Assembly (NCBI RefSeq): GCF_947259025.1
Contig: NZ_CAMYKO010000004.1
Span: 310,001 to 374,000, forward strand
Direction of reading: 5' to 3'
DNA from: an uncultured Methylophaga sp.
GTDB taxonomy: Bacteria; Pseudomonadota; Gammaproteobacteria; Nitrosococcales; Methylophagaceae
Length of the DNA: 64,000 nt
Shown: positions 34,071-43,668 of the stretch, piece by piece
How positions within the stretch are numbered: position 1 is the first letter of the stretch
Layout: each line of letters opens with the position of its first letter
Notes under the pieces: generated by a model
The model's input: only the letters and a program-made list of their open reading frames with translations
The model's database searches: none
What the model was told of the DNA's origin: nothing
Made by a program: the position numbers and the translations under genes

Positions 34071-37000
34071 ATGCAAGCAAATATCTCTACGAAACTGGCT
34101 TTTTACAGCATGCTGACGGTGCTTGCTGTGCTGTTGTTCGGTGCCGCAGCGTATCTCAATCACAGCCTGGTACAACAACATCAGGCGCAGCTTCACAGTG
34201 AAACCCAGAAGCATCTCACCTTTTATCACAATCGCCTCTACAGCAACCTGCAAAACCATATTCAAATCGTTCGGGGCTTGCCGGGTCTGTTTGCCGTCAA
34301 TCCGGAACTGACTCAGGATCAATTTGCTCGAGCAGTCAGCCATCTGGTCAAGGGGGATTCAGAAATCCGCAATATTGCTGCCGCACCGGATATGGTCATC
34401 AGGTACATGTATCCGATAGAAGGCAATGAAGCGGCAATCGGGCTTGATTACAGAAAAACGCCACAACAAGCTGAAGCTGCCGACAGAGCGCGACGCACAC
34501 GTAATCTTGTTCTCGCCGGCCCCCTGCAACTGAAACAGGGTGGTGTTGGTTTGATCACGCGCATCCCCGTCTTTCTGCAAGAGCCCATTAGTGGTGAAGA
34601 ATATTACTGGGGGTTGATATCAGCCGTTATCGACGTCAATCGCTTTTTTGAAAAAAGCGGGCTACTGGATGACGACTTACCTATAGATTTAGCGATCAGG
34701 GGCGCTGACAGTCTTGGCAGAACCGGCGATGTGTTTTTTGGTGATCCGGCCTTGTTCAATGATGACAGTCTAATTCATACGCTCAACCTGCCGGAAGGCG
34801 AGTGGTTGCTGGCCGCTGCACCGAGGAGAGGCTGGTCAGCGCTGCCATCCGATTTCTGGCAAAAGCGCATCTTGATTTACGGCATTGCTGCTGCTTTGTT
34901 TCTGCTTATGGCGCTGTTTATTCGCTTTATCTTTGCCGCTTCACTGGCTAATCACAAGTTCCGTAATCTGATCGAGAGTTCACCAGTGCCATATATGTTG
35001 TTGGGTGCGGGAAACAAAATTATCTCTATCAATCAGGCTTTCATCGAGACCTATGGCTATCGGCTGGATGAGATTAAGTCTCTCAGCAGTTGGTGGGAGA
35101 TCACTGCCGAGCCTCAGCGTTACCGGCATGATTTCCAGAGCTATCTGGGGCTGCAACGCCTTAACAGCAGTGGCAGGCAAACCCACACCACGCCGATGGA
35201 AATTGAACTGCGTACCAAGTCAGGCACCCGAAAAGTGGCATTGCTGAGCACTTCTTTGCTGCAGGATACCTTCGAAGATGAAAAGCTGCTGGTGGTCTAT
35301 GACATCACCGTGCGCAAGGAAGCGGAAGAGCAACTGCGATTCTCGTCGCGGGTATTCAATCAGGCGCAGGAAGGCATCATCATCACTGATACTGTCGGCA
35401 CCATCACCGATGTCAACCCGGCGTTTTGTGAAATTACCGGTTACAGTCGTGAGGAAGTGATTGGCAAAGGACCGCAGCTGCTGAACTCAGGTAAGCACAG
35501 CACTGAGTTTTTCAGCAAAATGTGGCAGTCCATTACCGAGCATGGTTACTGGCAGGGAGAGGTCTGGAACCGTCGCAAGAACGGCGAGCTCTATGCTGAA
35601 CTGCTGACGATTTCGGCGTTGACCGATGATGATGGTCAGAGCCGGCATTTTGTCGGTCTGTTTTCCGATATTACCCAGACCAAACAACAGCAGGAAACGC
35701 TGGAGTTGATGGCGCATTACGATGTGCTGACCAAGCTGCCTAATCGTGTCCTGTTCGCCGACCGCTTCTCCCAGGCGGTGGCGCACAGTAAGCGCACTGA
35801 AACCCTGCTGGCGATTTGTTTCCTGGACCTGGATAACTTCAAACCGGTAAACGACAGCTACGGCCATGAGGTCGGCGACCAGTTGCTGATCGAGGTCGCG
35901 ATGCGACTACGCGCCAATGTGCGTGATGAAGATACCATTTCCCGGTTCGGTGGCGATGAGTTTGCGATTATGTTCCGCGATATCGAAACGCATGAGGAAT
36001 GTGAGTACTTACTCAAGCGTATACATGACTCACTGTCCCAGCCTTACGACGTTAGCGATTTGCGGCTGGAAATCAGTGCATCCAGTGGTGTGACTTTTTA
36101 TCCCAGTGATAATGCCGATCTTGATACCCTGCTGCGGCATGCCGATCAGACCATGTATCAGGCCAAGTTATCAGGGCGTAATACCTTCAAGCTGTTCAAT
36201 CCGGCGCACAACCGTCAGACCATGGAAAAACAGCAGTGGCAGCAGGAAATTCGCGAAGCCTTGAAGGCCGGCCAGTTTTGCCTGTTTTACCAGCCCAAGG
36301 TCAATATGCGCACAGCGAAAGTCTATGGCGCTGAGGCTCTGATTCGCTGGCAGCATCCTGAGCAGGGCCTGTTATCACCGGCCGCATTTTTACCCTTGAT
36401 CAGTGACAGCGATCTGGAAATCGAGATGGGTAACTGGGTGATGCAAACAGCGCTGGCTCAGGCCAGTGCCTGGCATCAGGCCGGGTATCCGCTGGAAGTC
36501 AGTGTCAATGTCGCTTCCTCGCACCTGCAGTCAGCACGCTTCATTGATGATGTAGAAGCGGCGCTGGCCACCTGCCCTGATCTGGACTCACGCTACCTGC
36601 AGCTGGAAATTGTGGAAACCAGTGCTTTAGGTGATATTGCCTCGATTTCGAGGGTGATCAAGCTGTGTCGGGATGTACTGGGTGTGTCTGTGGCGCTGGA
36701 TGATTTCGGTACCGGCTACTCATCATTAACTCATCTGCGCCACTTGACCGCCAGCACCATTAAAATTGATCAGACTTTTGTTCGCGATATGCTCGATGAT
36801 CCCCAGGATTACACGATAGTTGATGGCGTCAGTGGGCTGGCTGGTGCCTTTAATCGTCAGGTCATCGCCGAGGGCGTAGAAACCGTCGAGCATGGTTTGA
36901 TGCTGCTGATGATTGGCTGTGAACATGCTCAGGGTTACGGCATCGCCAGACCCATGCCGGCAAGGGAGTTACAGCCTTGGCTGGAGCAATACCGGCCTGA

Positions 37001-37451
37001 TCAGCAGTGGCTTGACTGCGCCGCCTTGCCTTTGACGCCCAAGCAGCAGGCGCTACGCTTGTTTGAGCTGACCAGCCAGCGCTGGTATCGACTGTTTGTG
37101 CAGAACCTGGAGCAGGATAAGGACGAAGTGGAGCACTGGCCGATCATGGATCAACGAAAATGCCATTGTGGTAGCTGGATTCAGCGCGTCAAATCACAAG
37201 GCCTGTTTGATGCTGAGTGGCTGGAGAGGGTTGACCACGCCCACACCGAGTGGCACCACCTTGCGCGTCAGATGCGGGACATGCTGCTTGCTGGCGAAGC
37301 TGCCGCATGCCGGGCCCGGATTGATGATTACCAGCGTCGTTATGCGGCGATGGCCACATTGGTTGATGAAGCCATTTTTCCGGCAACAGTGCTTGCCAGA
37401 AATAGTTCGATGACCAATAATTCACAGACAAATAACAGGGTTATGGAATAG
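34071..37451 (+). CDS. CHASE-PAS-PAS-GGDEF-EAL c-di-GMP protein with CZB-like tail
   Basis: A 1126-residue inner-membrane signalling protein. A TM helix (about 8-28), a periplasmic CHASE domain (40-250) and a second TM helix (about 267-290) come first. Two PAS domains (300-420 and 425-550) and a GGDEF domain with an intact RFGGDEF near residue 626 follow. An RxxD inhibitory site lies five residues before GGDEF. The EAL domain has an intact GAEALIRW near 753 and DDFGTGYSSL. The last 120 residues hold KCHCGSWI and HTEWHHLA, a pattern like chemoreceptor zinc-binding (CZB) domains. Both synthase and phosphodiesterase activities appear possible. An HDOD gene follows after 2 bases. Confidence 0.92.
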   Translation: MQANISTKLAFYSMLTVLAVLLFGAAAYLNHSLVQQHQAQLHSETQKHLTFYHNRLYSNLQNHIQIVRGLPGLFAVNPELTQDQFARAVSHLVKGDSEIRNIAAAPDMVIRYMYPIEGNEAAIGLDYRKTPQQAEAADRARRTRNLVLAGPLQLKQGGVGLITRIPVFLQEPISGEEYYWGLISAVIDVNRFFEKSGLLDDDLPIDLAIRGADSLGRTGDVFFGDPALFNDDSLIHTLNLPEGEWLLAAAPRRGWSALPSDFWQKRILIYGIAAALFLLMALFIRFIFAASLANHKFRNLIESSPVPYMLLGAGNKIISINQAFIETYGYRLDEIKSLSSWWEITAEPQRYRHDFQSYLGLQRLNSSGRQTHTTPMEIELRTKSGTRKVALLSTSLLQDTFEDEKLLVVYDITVRKEAEEQLRFSSRVFNQAQEGIIITDTVGTITDVNPAFCEITGYSREEVIGKGPQLLNSGKHSTEFFSKMWQSITEHGYWQGEVWNRRKNGELYAELLTISALTDDDGQSRHFVGLFSDITQTKQQQETLELMAHYDVLTKLPNRVLFADRFSQAVAHSKRTETLLAICFLDLDNFKPVNDSYGHEVGDQLLIEVAMRLRANVRDEDTISRFGGDEFAIMFRDIETHEECEYLLKRIHDSLSQPYDVSDLRLEISASSGVTFYPSDNADLDTLLRHADQTMYQAKLSGRNTFKLFNPAHNRQTMEKQQWQQEIREALKAGQFCLFYQPKVNMRTAKVYGAEALIRWQHPEQGLLSPAAFLPLISDSDLEIEMGNWVMQTALAQASAWHQAGYPLEVSVNVASSHLQSARFIDDVEAALATCPDLDSRYLQLEIVETSALGDIASISRVIKLCRDVLGVSVALDDFGTGYSSLTHLRHLTASTIKIDQTFVRDMLDDPQDYTIVDGVSGLAGAFNRQVIAEGVETVEHGLMLLMIGCEHAQGYGIARPMPARELQPWLEQYRPDQQWLDCAALPLTPKQQALRLFELTSQRWYRLFVQNLEQDKDEVEHWPIMDQRKCHCGSWIQRVKSQGLFDAEWLERVDHAHTEWHHLARQMRDMLLAGEAAACRARIDDYQRRYAAMATLVDEAIFPATVLARNSSMTNNSQTNNRVME

Positions 37452-37453
37452 GT

Positions 37454-38317
37454 ATGGATATCAGTGACATAAAGGCGCAGGAAATCATCAGCAAATTCAA
37501 TATCCCGCCTAAGCCGGAAGTGTTGGTAGCGCTGCAGCAGGAGCTGGATAAGTCCGAACCCGATCCCATTGATTATGCGGATATCATCAGCCGTGATGTG
37601 GCGCTCGCAGCAGTCGTTTTGAAAACCATCAACTCACCGATGTTTTCTCTGAAACGGGAAATCGCTGACATTCGTCAGGCGGTAATGATGCTGGGCACCG
37701 ACAAGCTGGAGCCGCTGGTTAACTACTTTGCACTGCGTTCATCGATGAAAGGCAAAGCGGTTATCTCGCTGGAAAAATTTTGGGATAACACCATGGAAGT
37801 GGCGACCATGTCGAAGTTGGTGCTGAGTTACCTTAATGACCGCTGTGATGTGGATGATGACCAGTTGTATGCATTGGGGCTGTTTCGTGACTGTGGCATT
37901 CCGCTGATGGCGATGAAGTTTGATAACTACCGGGATGTCCTGTTTGAAGCCAATCATTCACCGCATCACAGCTTTACCGAAATTGAAGAAGGTCACTACC
38001 AGACTAATCACGCCATCGTTGGCTATTTTGTCGCGTCTTCCTGGCATTTGCCTAAATCCCTATGTGAGCTCATCCTGCGTCACCACGATCCTCACTTTCT
38101 CAATGATCGCCGTGTCAGCGAACAACAAAAAGATCTGTATGGGCTGATCAAAATTGCTTCAATGGCGGCAACCCGTTACAAATACGGCAAAACTGACAGT
38201 GAATGGCCAATGACCAGTGAGTTAGTGCTGACGCATTTCAAAATGAGCGATCTCGACTATAAGGAAATGCTGGCTGATTTGCTGGATGAATATGAATCCC
38301 AGTACGGCGAATTTTAG
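37454..38317 (+). CDS. HDOD-domain signalling protein
   Basis: A 287-residue protein consisting of one HDOD domain (FNIPPKPEVLVALQQEL ... ISRDVALAAVVLKTINSPMFSLKREIADIRQAVMMLG). In the second half are GLFRDCGIPLM and HAIVGYFVASSWHLP. HDOD proteins are HD-fold relatives that act as protein-interaction or regulatory modules without metal hydrolysis. Its start lies 2 bases after the GGDEF-EAL stop, so the two are surely co-translated and probably work together in c-di-GMP signalling. Confidence 0.9.
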   Translation: MDISDIKAQEIISKFNIPPKPEVLVALQQELDKSEPDPIDYADIISRDVALAAVVLKTINSPMFSLKREIADIRQAVMMLGTDKLEPLVNYFALRSSMKGKAVISLEKFWDNTMEVATMSKLVLSYLNDRCDVDDDQLYALGLFRDCGIPLMAMKFDNYRDVLFEANHSPHHSFTEIEEGHYQTNHAIVGYFVASSWHLPKSLCELILRHHDPHFLNDRRVSEQQKDLYGLIKIASMAATRYKYGKTDSEWPMTSELVLTHFKMSDLDYKEMLADLLDEYESQYGEF

Positions 38318-38432
38318 TGTGTCTTGCCGTTGTTTTCAGCCTCAAAAGTCAATGAACCACAAGGGAAACTCTGCGACCCCGGCAACAGTCATAGTTTGAG
38401 ATTACATACTTGGCAGACAACGCCTGGGAGTC

Positions 38433-38981
38433 ATGATGAAAGCTTTAGTATCTTTGTGCCTGCTGTTTCTGGTCGGCTGTAGTAATGTGCCGGTGGCCAT
38501 CAAAACAGCACCTCAGCCTGATTTGCAATTGAGTCAGGTGACCGGCAAAGCGGCCAGCCATCAGGATGATACAGTCCGCTGGGGTGGACAAATCGTCAAA
38601 GTAGAGAACAACGACAGCGGCTCATTACTGCACATTGCTCAGTTCCCGGTCAACAGCTACGGCCGTCCTGATGAAACCGCTGACAGCCAGGGACGTTTTC
38701 TGGCACGGACCACAGACTTCGTTGATCCTTATATCTACAAGTCAGGCACGCTGGTGACTGTGGCAGGCAGAATAGCAGAAGAACAAACCGTTACCGTCGA
38801 CAAGAAAAACATGACGATTCCGGTGATCGAGATTGGTCAAATCTATCGCTGGACACCACGCCAGTACGTGCATGATCCCTACTGGTATGACTCGCCCTTT
38901 TATTACGACCGCTTTGGCTACGGCTTCAGTCACCCGCGCTGGAGAACACGCGGGTACTATAGCTATGGCCCTTACTGGTAG
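38433..38981 (+). CDS. Slp-family outer-membrane lipoprotein
   Basis: A 182-residue product with the lipobox LVGC (Cys16) and the Slp-family core (VRWGGQIVKVEN ... YGRPDETADSQGRFLARTTDFVDPYIYKSGTLVTVAG ... YRW). Slp is a starvation- or acid-inducible outer-membrane lipoprotein in E. coli. The tail (about residues 146-182) is unusually rich in Tyr, Trp, Phe, Arg and Gly. ATG codons at 38433 and 38436 are adjacent alternatives. It converges on pyruvate carboxylase subunit B with a 4-base gap. Confidence 0.88.
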   Translation: MMKALVSLCLLFLVGCSNVPVAIKTAPQPDLQLSQVTGKAASHQDDTVRWGGQIVKVENNDSGSLLHIAQFPVNSYGRPDETADSQGRFLARTTDFVDPYIYKSGTLVTVAGRIAEEQTVTVDKKNMTIPVIEIGQIYRWTPRQYVHDPYWYDSPFYYDRFGYGFSHPRWRTRGYYSYGPYW

Positions 38982-38985
38982 CCGA

Positions 38986-40782
38986 TCAGCCGATCTCAAT
39001 TAGCGTTTCGCCCGGCGTGACCCGATCACCTTTGCTGACGTGGACAGCTTTGACGGTGCCGGCGACATTGGCCATCAGCTCGGTTTCCATCTTCATCGCT
39101 TCCATGACCAGCAGGGCCTGGCCGGCCTCAACCTCATCGCCTTCTGCGACCAGCACCTCGACTACATTACCCGGCAGTGGCGCGGTGGCATCGCCCGGGC
39201 TGGAGGCTTTCTTGCGACCGCCTCCGCCTTCTTTGATGTATTCGTTCAGCGCCTCAAAGGTGACCTCTTCCGGCATGCCATCTATGGAAATATAGAACTT
39301 ACGCTTACCGCCGCCGACGTCACCGACGCCGGTAATCGCGATATCGTAGCTCTCGCCATGCACATCCACCTTAAACTCGGTGGCAATCGGTTCATTGTCG
39401 TTGTTGCTGGCATCACTGGCAGGCAGCAGGGGTTCAGGTTTGAGCTCCCCATCCTGGCGTTGCTGCAGAAATTCACGGCCTAAATCGGGGAACATGGCAT
39501 AGGTCAGCACATCTTCTTCTGATTGCGCCAGTTCGCCGATGTCGTTACGCAGCTTATCCAGTTCGGGTTTAAGTGCATCAGCCGGTCTGGACTCAATGAT
39601 CTCTTCATTACCCACGGCTTTTTTCTGCAGATCGGCATTGACCGCAGCCGGTGCCTGACCGTAACCGCCCTGCAGATAACGTTTAACTTCATTGGTAATG
39701 GTCTTGTAGCGCTCGCCGGCAAGGACGTTATAAACCGCCTGGGTGCCGACAATTTGTGAGGTTGGGGTTACCAGCGGTGGATAACCCAGATCTTCCCGCA
39801 CCCTGGGAATTTCAGCAAACACGTCACGGATCCGATCCAGCGCGTTCTGCTCTTTGAGCTGGTTGGCCAGGTTCGACATCATGCCGCCCGGCACCTGATT
39901 GATCTGAACTGACACATCTTCACGAGTAAATTCGCTCTCAAACTGGTGGTATTTCTTACGAACTTCGCGGAAATAGTCGGCAATTTCCGATAACAGGTTT
40001 AAATCAAGGCCGGTATCGAATTCGGTATTTTTCAGCGCCGCCACTTGTGACTCAGTGGCCGGGTGGCTGGTGCCCCAGGCAAAGGCGGAGATGGCGGTGT
40101 CAATGCGATCGGCACCGGCCTCAATCGCTTTCAACTGACACTGTGCAGCCAGACCCGAGGTGGCGTGGCTGTGAATCACCAGCGGCAGATCCACCTCGCT
40201 TTTAATAGCTTTAACCAACTCATAGGTCGGGTAAGGAGCGAGCAGACCGGCCATATCTTTAATCGCAATGGAATCGGCGCCCATGTTCTGCAGGTCTTTG
40301 GCCTGTTTTACATAAAGCTCGGGCGAATGTACCGGGCTGGTGGTATAAGCGATGGTGCCCTGGGCATGTTTACCGGCCTGTTTGACCGCAGCCATGGCAG
40401 TTTCAAGGTTACGCAGATCATTGAGCGCATCGAAAATGCGGAACACATCAATACCGTTTTCGGCAGCGCGGCTGACAAAAGCTTTCACCACATCATCGGC
40501 ATAATGCCGGTAGCCCAGCAGGTTCTGGCCACGCAGCAGCATTTGCAGGCGGGTGTTAGGCAGGGCCTCTTTTAACTGGCGCAGTCTGTCCCAGGGATCT
40601 TCCTTGAGAAAGCGCACGCAGGCATCAAAGGTGGCGCCGCCCCAGACTTCCAGTGACCAGAAGCCTGCCTGATCCAGCTTGTCGCAAATTGGCAGCATGT
40701 CATCGGTGCGCATGCGGGTGGCAATCAGAGACTGGTGGGCATCGCGCAGAATGACATCGGTAACTTCAATTTTTTTCATCAT
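38986..40782 (-). CDS. pycB: Pyruvate carboxylase subunit B / oxaloacetate decarboxylase alpha-type
   Basis: A 598-residue protein with an N-terminal HMGL-like carboxyltransferase TIM barrel (VILRDAHQSLIATRMRT ... RIFDALNDLRN ... IHSHATSGLAA). A conserved PYC-OADA middle domain follows, then a C-terminal biotinyl domain with the biotin lysine in MEAMKMETEL near residue 563. It forms an operon with the biotin carboxylase subunit 23 bases upstream. That pairing, with no OadB/OadG sodium-pump genes, favours anaplerotic pyruvate carboxylase over oxaloacetate decarboxylase. Confidence 0.88.
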   Translation of the reverse strand: MMKKIEVTDVILRDAHQSLIATRMRTDDMLPICDKLDQAGFWSLEVWGGATFDACVRFLKEDPWDRLRQLKEALPNTRLQMLLRGQNLLGYRHYADDVVKAFVSRAAENGIDVFRIFDALNDLRNLETAMAAVKQAGKHAQGTIAYTTSPVHSPELYVKQAKDLQNMGADSIAIKDMAGLLAPYPTYELVKAIKSEVDLPLVIHSHATSGLAAQCQLKAIEAGADRIDTAISAFAWGTSHPATESQVAALKNTEFDTGLDLNLLSEIADYFREVRKKYHQFESEFTREDVSVQINQVPGGMMSNLANQLKEQNALDRIRDVFAEIPRVREDLGYPPLVTPTSQIVGTQAVYNVLAGERYKTITNEVKRYLQGGYGQAPAAVNADLQKKAVGNEEIIESRPADALKPELDKLRNDIGELAQSEEDVLTYAMFPDLGREFLQQRQDGELKPEPLLPASDASNNDNEPIATEFKVDVHGESYDIAITGVGDVGGGKRKFYISIDGMPEEVTFEALNEYIKEGGGGRKKASSPGDATAPLPGNVVEVLVAEGDEVEAGQALLVMEAMKMETELMANVAGTVKAVHVSKGDRVTPGETLIEIG

Positions 40783-40805
40783 TAATTCTCCAGCTTTAGG
40801 GCGGC

Positions 40806-42221
40806 TTACCAGCCGGCATGGGCTGCAATTGCAGTGGCCAAAGCCAGCGCGACCGCGCTGGGACGTTGTTTATCGGAATATTTCAGCAGTTCCGGGTGGG
40901 CCGGGACAAAACCGGTATCAAAATGGCCGCTGCGGAAGTCTGCGTGGTTGAGGATCTGCTTGTAGTAATTGGCCGTGGTTTTGATGCCATGCAGGCGCAT
41001 ATCATCCAGCGCCCGCTGACCGCGGTTAATGGCATCATCCCAGTCCAGCGCCCAGACCACCAGCTTCAGGCACATTGAGTCGAAATAGGGCGGAATGTCG
41101 TAACCGGTATAAATCGCGGTATCCACCCGCACACCGGGACCGCCGGGCGCATAGTAGTGGGTAATACGGCCGAAACTGGGTAGAAAGTCGTTTTTGGGAT
41201 CTTCCGCATTGATACGGAACTGCAGGGCAAAACCGCGATAGCTGATGTCCTGCTGGCGGTAGCTGAGCGGCTTGCCTGCGGCAATCCTGAGCTGTTCACG
41301 CACAATATCGACACCGGTAATTTGCTCGGTGATGGTATGTTCGACCTGCACCCGGGTGTTCATTTCCATGAAATAAACTTCATTGCCGGTGAACAGAAAC
41401 TCCACCGTGCCGGCATTTTCATAGCCCACGGCTTCCGCGGCGCGCACTGCCAGATCACCCACATAGTCGCGCTGCTCCGGGGTCAGTTGCGGACTGGGGG
41501 CAATCTCGATCAGCTTCTGGTTGCGCCTTTGTATCGAGCAGTCACGTTCATAGAGGTGAATCACATTACCTTGGCTGTCAGCGAGGATCTGCACCTCAAT
41601 ATGGCGCGGATCGACAATACATTTCTCCAGAAACACCTCGGCACTGCCAAAGGCCTTGGTGGCTTCCGATATCACCCGCGGGTATTGCTGACGTAGTTCA
41701 TCGGCGTTGTCGCAGCGGCGAATCCCCCTGCCACCGCCACCCGAGGTGGCTTTGATCATCACCGGATAACCGACTTCGTCTGCCAGAGACAGGGCTTCAT
41801 CCAGGCTGTCCAGATTGCCGTCCGATCCCGGCGTTATCGGCACCCCGGCTTCACGCATGCTGTCACGGGCCGCGGTTTTATCACCCATTTTCTCGATCAC
41901 ACTGGATTTGGGGCCGATAAAGGTGATCTGGTGTTTTTCGCAGAGGCGGGCGAATTCGGCGTTTTCAGAGAGGAAACCATAGCCGGGATGAATCGCATCA
42001 CAACCCGTTTCTACTGCCAGGTTCACAATGCGCAGCGGATCCAGATAGCCGGATAAGGGGTCTTCGCCCAGAGAATAAGACTCGTCCGCACGTTTCACAT
42101 GCAAAGCATAGCGGTCGGGTTCGGTGTAGATCGCTACCGAGCGTATGCCCATTTCGGCACAGGCCCTGACGATACGAACCGCAATTTCGCCGCGATTGGC
42201 GATCAAGACTTTTTTCAGCAT
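40806..42221 (-). CDS. pycA: Pyruvate carboxylase subunit A (biotin carboxylase)
   Basis: A 471-residue biotin carboxylase that carboxylates the biotin of subunit B with ATP and bicarbonate. KVLIANRGEIAVRIVRA starts the protein, KATSGGGGRGI is the ATP-grasp glycine loop, and EMNTRVQVEHTITEQ holds catalytic and metal residues. I use ATG 42221 behind AGGAG rather than the nine-codon extension. The C-terminus is slightly longer than AccC. It is the first gene of pycA-pycB and is divergent from a LysR regulator. Confidence 0.9.
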   Translation of the reverse strand: MLKKVLIANRGEIAVRIVRACAEMGIRSVAIYTEPDRYALHVKRADESYSLGEDPLSGYLDPLRIVNLAVETGCDAIHPGYGFLSENAEFARLCEKHQITFIGPKSSVIEKMGDKTAARDSMREAGVPITPGSDGNLDSLDEALSLADEVGYPVMIKATSGGGGRGIRRCDNADELRQQYPRVISEATKAFGSAEVFLEKCIVDPRHIEVQILADSQGNVIHLYERDCSIQRRNQKLIEIAPSPQLTPEQRDYVGDLAVRAAEAVGYENAGTVEFLFTGNEVYFMEMNTRVQVEHTITEQITGVDIVREQLRIAAGKPLSYRQQDISYRGFALQFRINAEDPKNDFLPSFGRITHYYAPGGPGVRVDTAIYTGYDIPPYFDSMCLKLVVWALDWDDAINRGQRALDDMRLHGIKTTANYYKQILNHADFRSGHFDTGFVPAHPELLKYSDKQRPSAVALALATAIAAHAGW

Positions 42222-42291
42222 GCAGCAGACTCCTGGATCAGATGCCAATAATGTAAAGAAACGGCCTCATAATGAAAAATTGATATAATTT

Positions 42292-42316
42292 TTATCTGCG
42301 ATAAGCAATAACTTAT
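42292..42316. promoter_or_regulatory. Two overlapping inverted repeats in the pycA/lysR gap, candidate LysR site
   Basis: TTATC-TGC-GATAA (42292-42304) is a perfect palindrome with T-N11-A ends. It runs into ATAAG-N6-CTTAT (42301-42316). Both lie in the 116-base gap between pycA and the LysR gene, where an autoregulating LysR protein would bind. Confidence 0.5.
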
Positions 42317-42337
42317 GGATGGAGAGGAAGTGGCTTT

Positions 42338-43288
42338 ATGCCAATGACATTAAAGCAGTTATTAAGTCGTTTGTCGTTCAGGCAGATGCAAGTGTTTCAG
42401 GCGGTTTATGAGTTGCAGGGCTATGGTCGGGCAGCAGAAGCCCTGGGCCTGACCCAGCCTGCTGTCAGCTCACAAATCCGCAAGCTGGAGCAGGCACTGG
42501 ATCAGCCCTTATTTGAATATGTCGGCAGGCAACTTTATTGCACCCGCGCTGGTGAAATGGTGGCACAGCGCATTAATGCGGTGTTTGAGCAGGTTGCTTC
42601 ATTGCAGGCTGATTTGCATAGTTTGAGGGGACAGTTGTCAGGGGAGCTGAACCTGTGTGCGGTGAGTACAGCGCAATATGCCGTGCCCCACCTGCTGCAG
42701 CCCTTTCTGGACCGCTACCCGACAGTTAACGTCAATCTCAGGGTCATGAACCGGGCCAGCGCCATTGAGCAACTCAACAATAACAGTGACGAACTGGTAG
42801 TGATGGGACTGGTGCCCAGCGATCGCTCATTGGCGACCCTGCCATTTTTAGATAATGAGCTGATTCCGGTCATGGCAGCTGATCACCCGCTGGCAAGGCA
42901 AAAAGCCTTAACGCCCCAGCAGTTTCTGGATGCGGGTTTATTATTGCGTGAAGCCGGCTCCGGTAATCGCCTGGCTTTGGAGCAGCATTGCCAGCAACAA
43001 CGTTTGTCACTGCGCTCATTGATGGAGATGACTTCTAATGACGCTATCAAGCATGGGGTATTGGCAGGACTCGGCGTGGCCGTTTTACCCAAGCTCAGCG
43101 TGCTGGCGGAATTACGGCAAGGGCAGTTGCTCAGTCCTGAGCTGAAAGGTTTTCCCTTACGTCGCAGCTGGTGTCTGGTCTATCCTAAAGGCAAACACCT
43201 GACACCGGTGATGCAGGCTTTTCTGGAATACACGCAGGCCAATCTTAAGCAGATAAACCAGTATTTTGCCAAATTGATGGCTGCCTGA
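42338..43288 (+). CDS. LysR-family regulator, probable regulator of pycAB
   Basis: A 316-residue LysR protein with an N-terminal winged helix-turn-helix (LSFRQMQVFQAVYELQGYGRAAEALGLTQPAVSSQIRKLEQALDQPLFE). A CbbR-like effector-binding domain follows (SGELNLCAVSTAQYAVPHLLQPFLDRYPTVNVNLRVMNR). Divergent orientation to pycA with palindromes in between suggests control of pyruvate carboxylase. The effector is unknown. Confidence 0.9.
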   Translation: MPMTLKQLLSRLSFRQMQVFQAVYELQGYGRAAEALGLTQPAVSSQIRKLEQALDQPLFEYVGRQLYCTRAGEMVAQRINAVFEQVASLQADLHSLRGQLSGELNLCAVSTAQYAVPHLLQPFLDRYPTVNVNLRVMNRASAIEQLNNNSDELVVMGLVPSDRSLATLPFLDNELIPVMAADHPLARQKALTPQQFLDAGLLLREAGSGNRLALEQHCQQQRLSLRSLMEMTSNDAIKHGVLAGLGVAVLPKLSVLAELRQGQLLSPELKGFPLRRSWCLVYPKGKHLTPVMQAFLEYTQANLKQINQYFAKLMAA

Positions 43289-43489
43289 TCAGGGCTTGAT
43301 AAAGCGGGTTTCAACGTGCAGCGAGTCTTTCTGCTTTTCCCGTTTCAGCTGCCAGCCTTGTTCAAGGATGAAGTCCAGCGCCTGCTCATAGCTGTCAAAA
43401 GCCTGCTCGACCTCTAAAGTCTGGTCATTTTCCTCGTAGCTGACATGGAACACAGATTCTGACTGGGTAATGGTAGCTTGTGGTTTCAT
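43289..43489 (-). CDS. Small hypothetical protein
   Basis: A 66-residue acidic protein with alternating strand- and helix-forming stretches (VFHVSYEENDQTLEVEQAFDSYEQALDFILEQGWQLKRE). No family recognised. The stop abuts the LysR stop with no gap. The Shine-Dalgarno GAGGAG lies about 5 bases before the ATG, which supports translation. Confidence 0.65.
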   Translation of the reverse strand: MKPQATITQSESVFHVSYEENDQTLEVEQAFDSYEQALDFILEQGWQLKREKQKDSLHVETRFIKP

Positions 43490-43668
43490 GAGAACTCCTC
43501 AACTGATTCATGCTTGATCGTTAACTAAATCCGTGGGCGGGTAAAGCGGTCATTTGCTGAATCAGTAAAATCCTGAGTGTTCTCAAGAAAATCACTGTAT
43601 TGCCTGCTGACCCAGCTTAGTAACATTTGAACCGCAGTCGAAGTAAACCAAACCAAGAGGTGATTATC

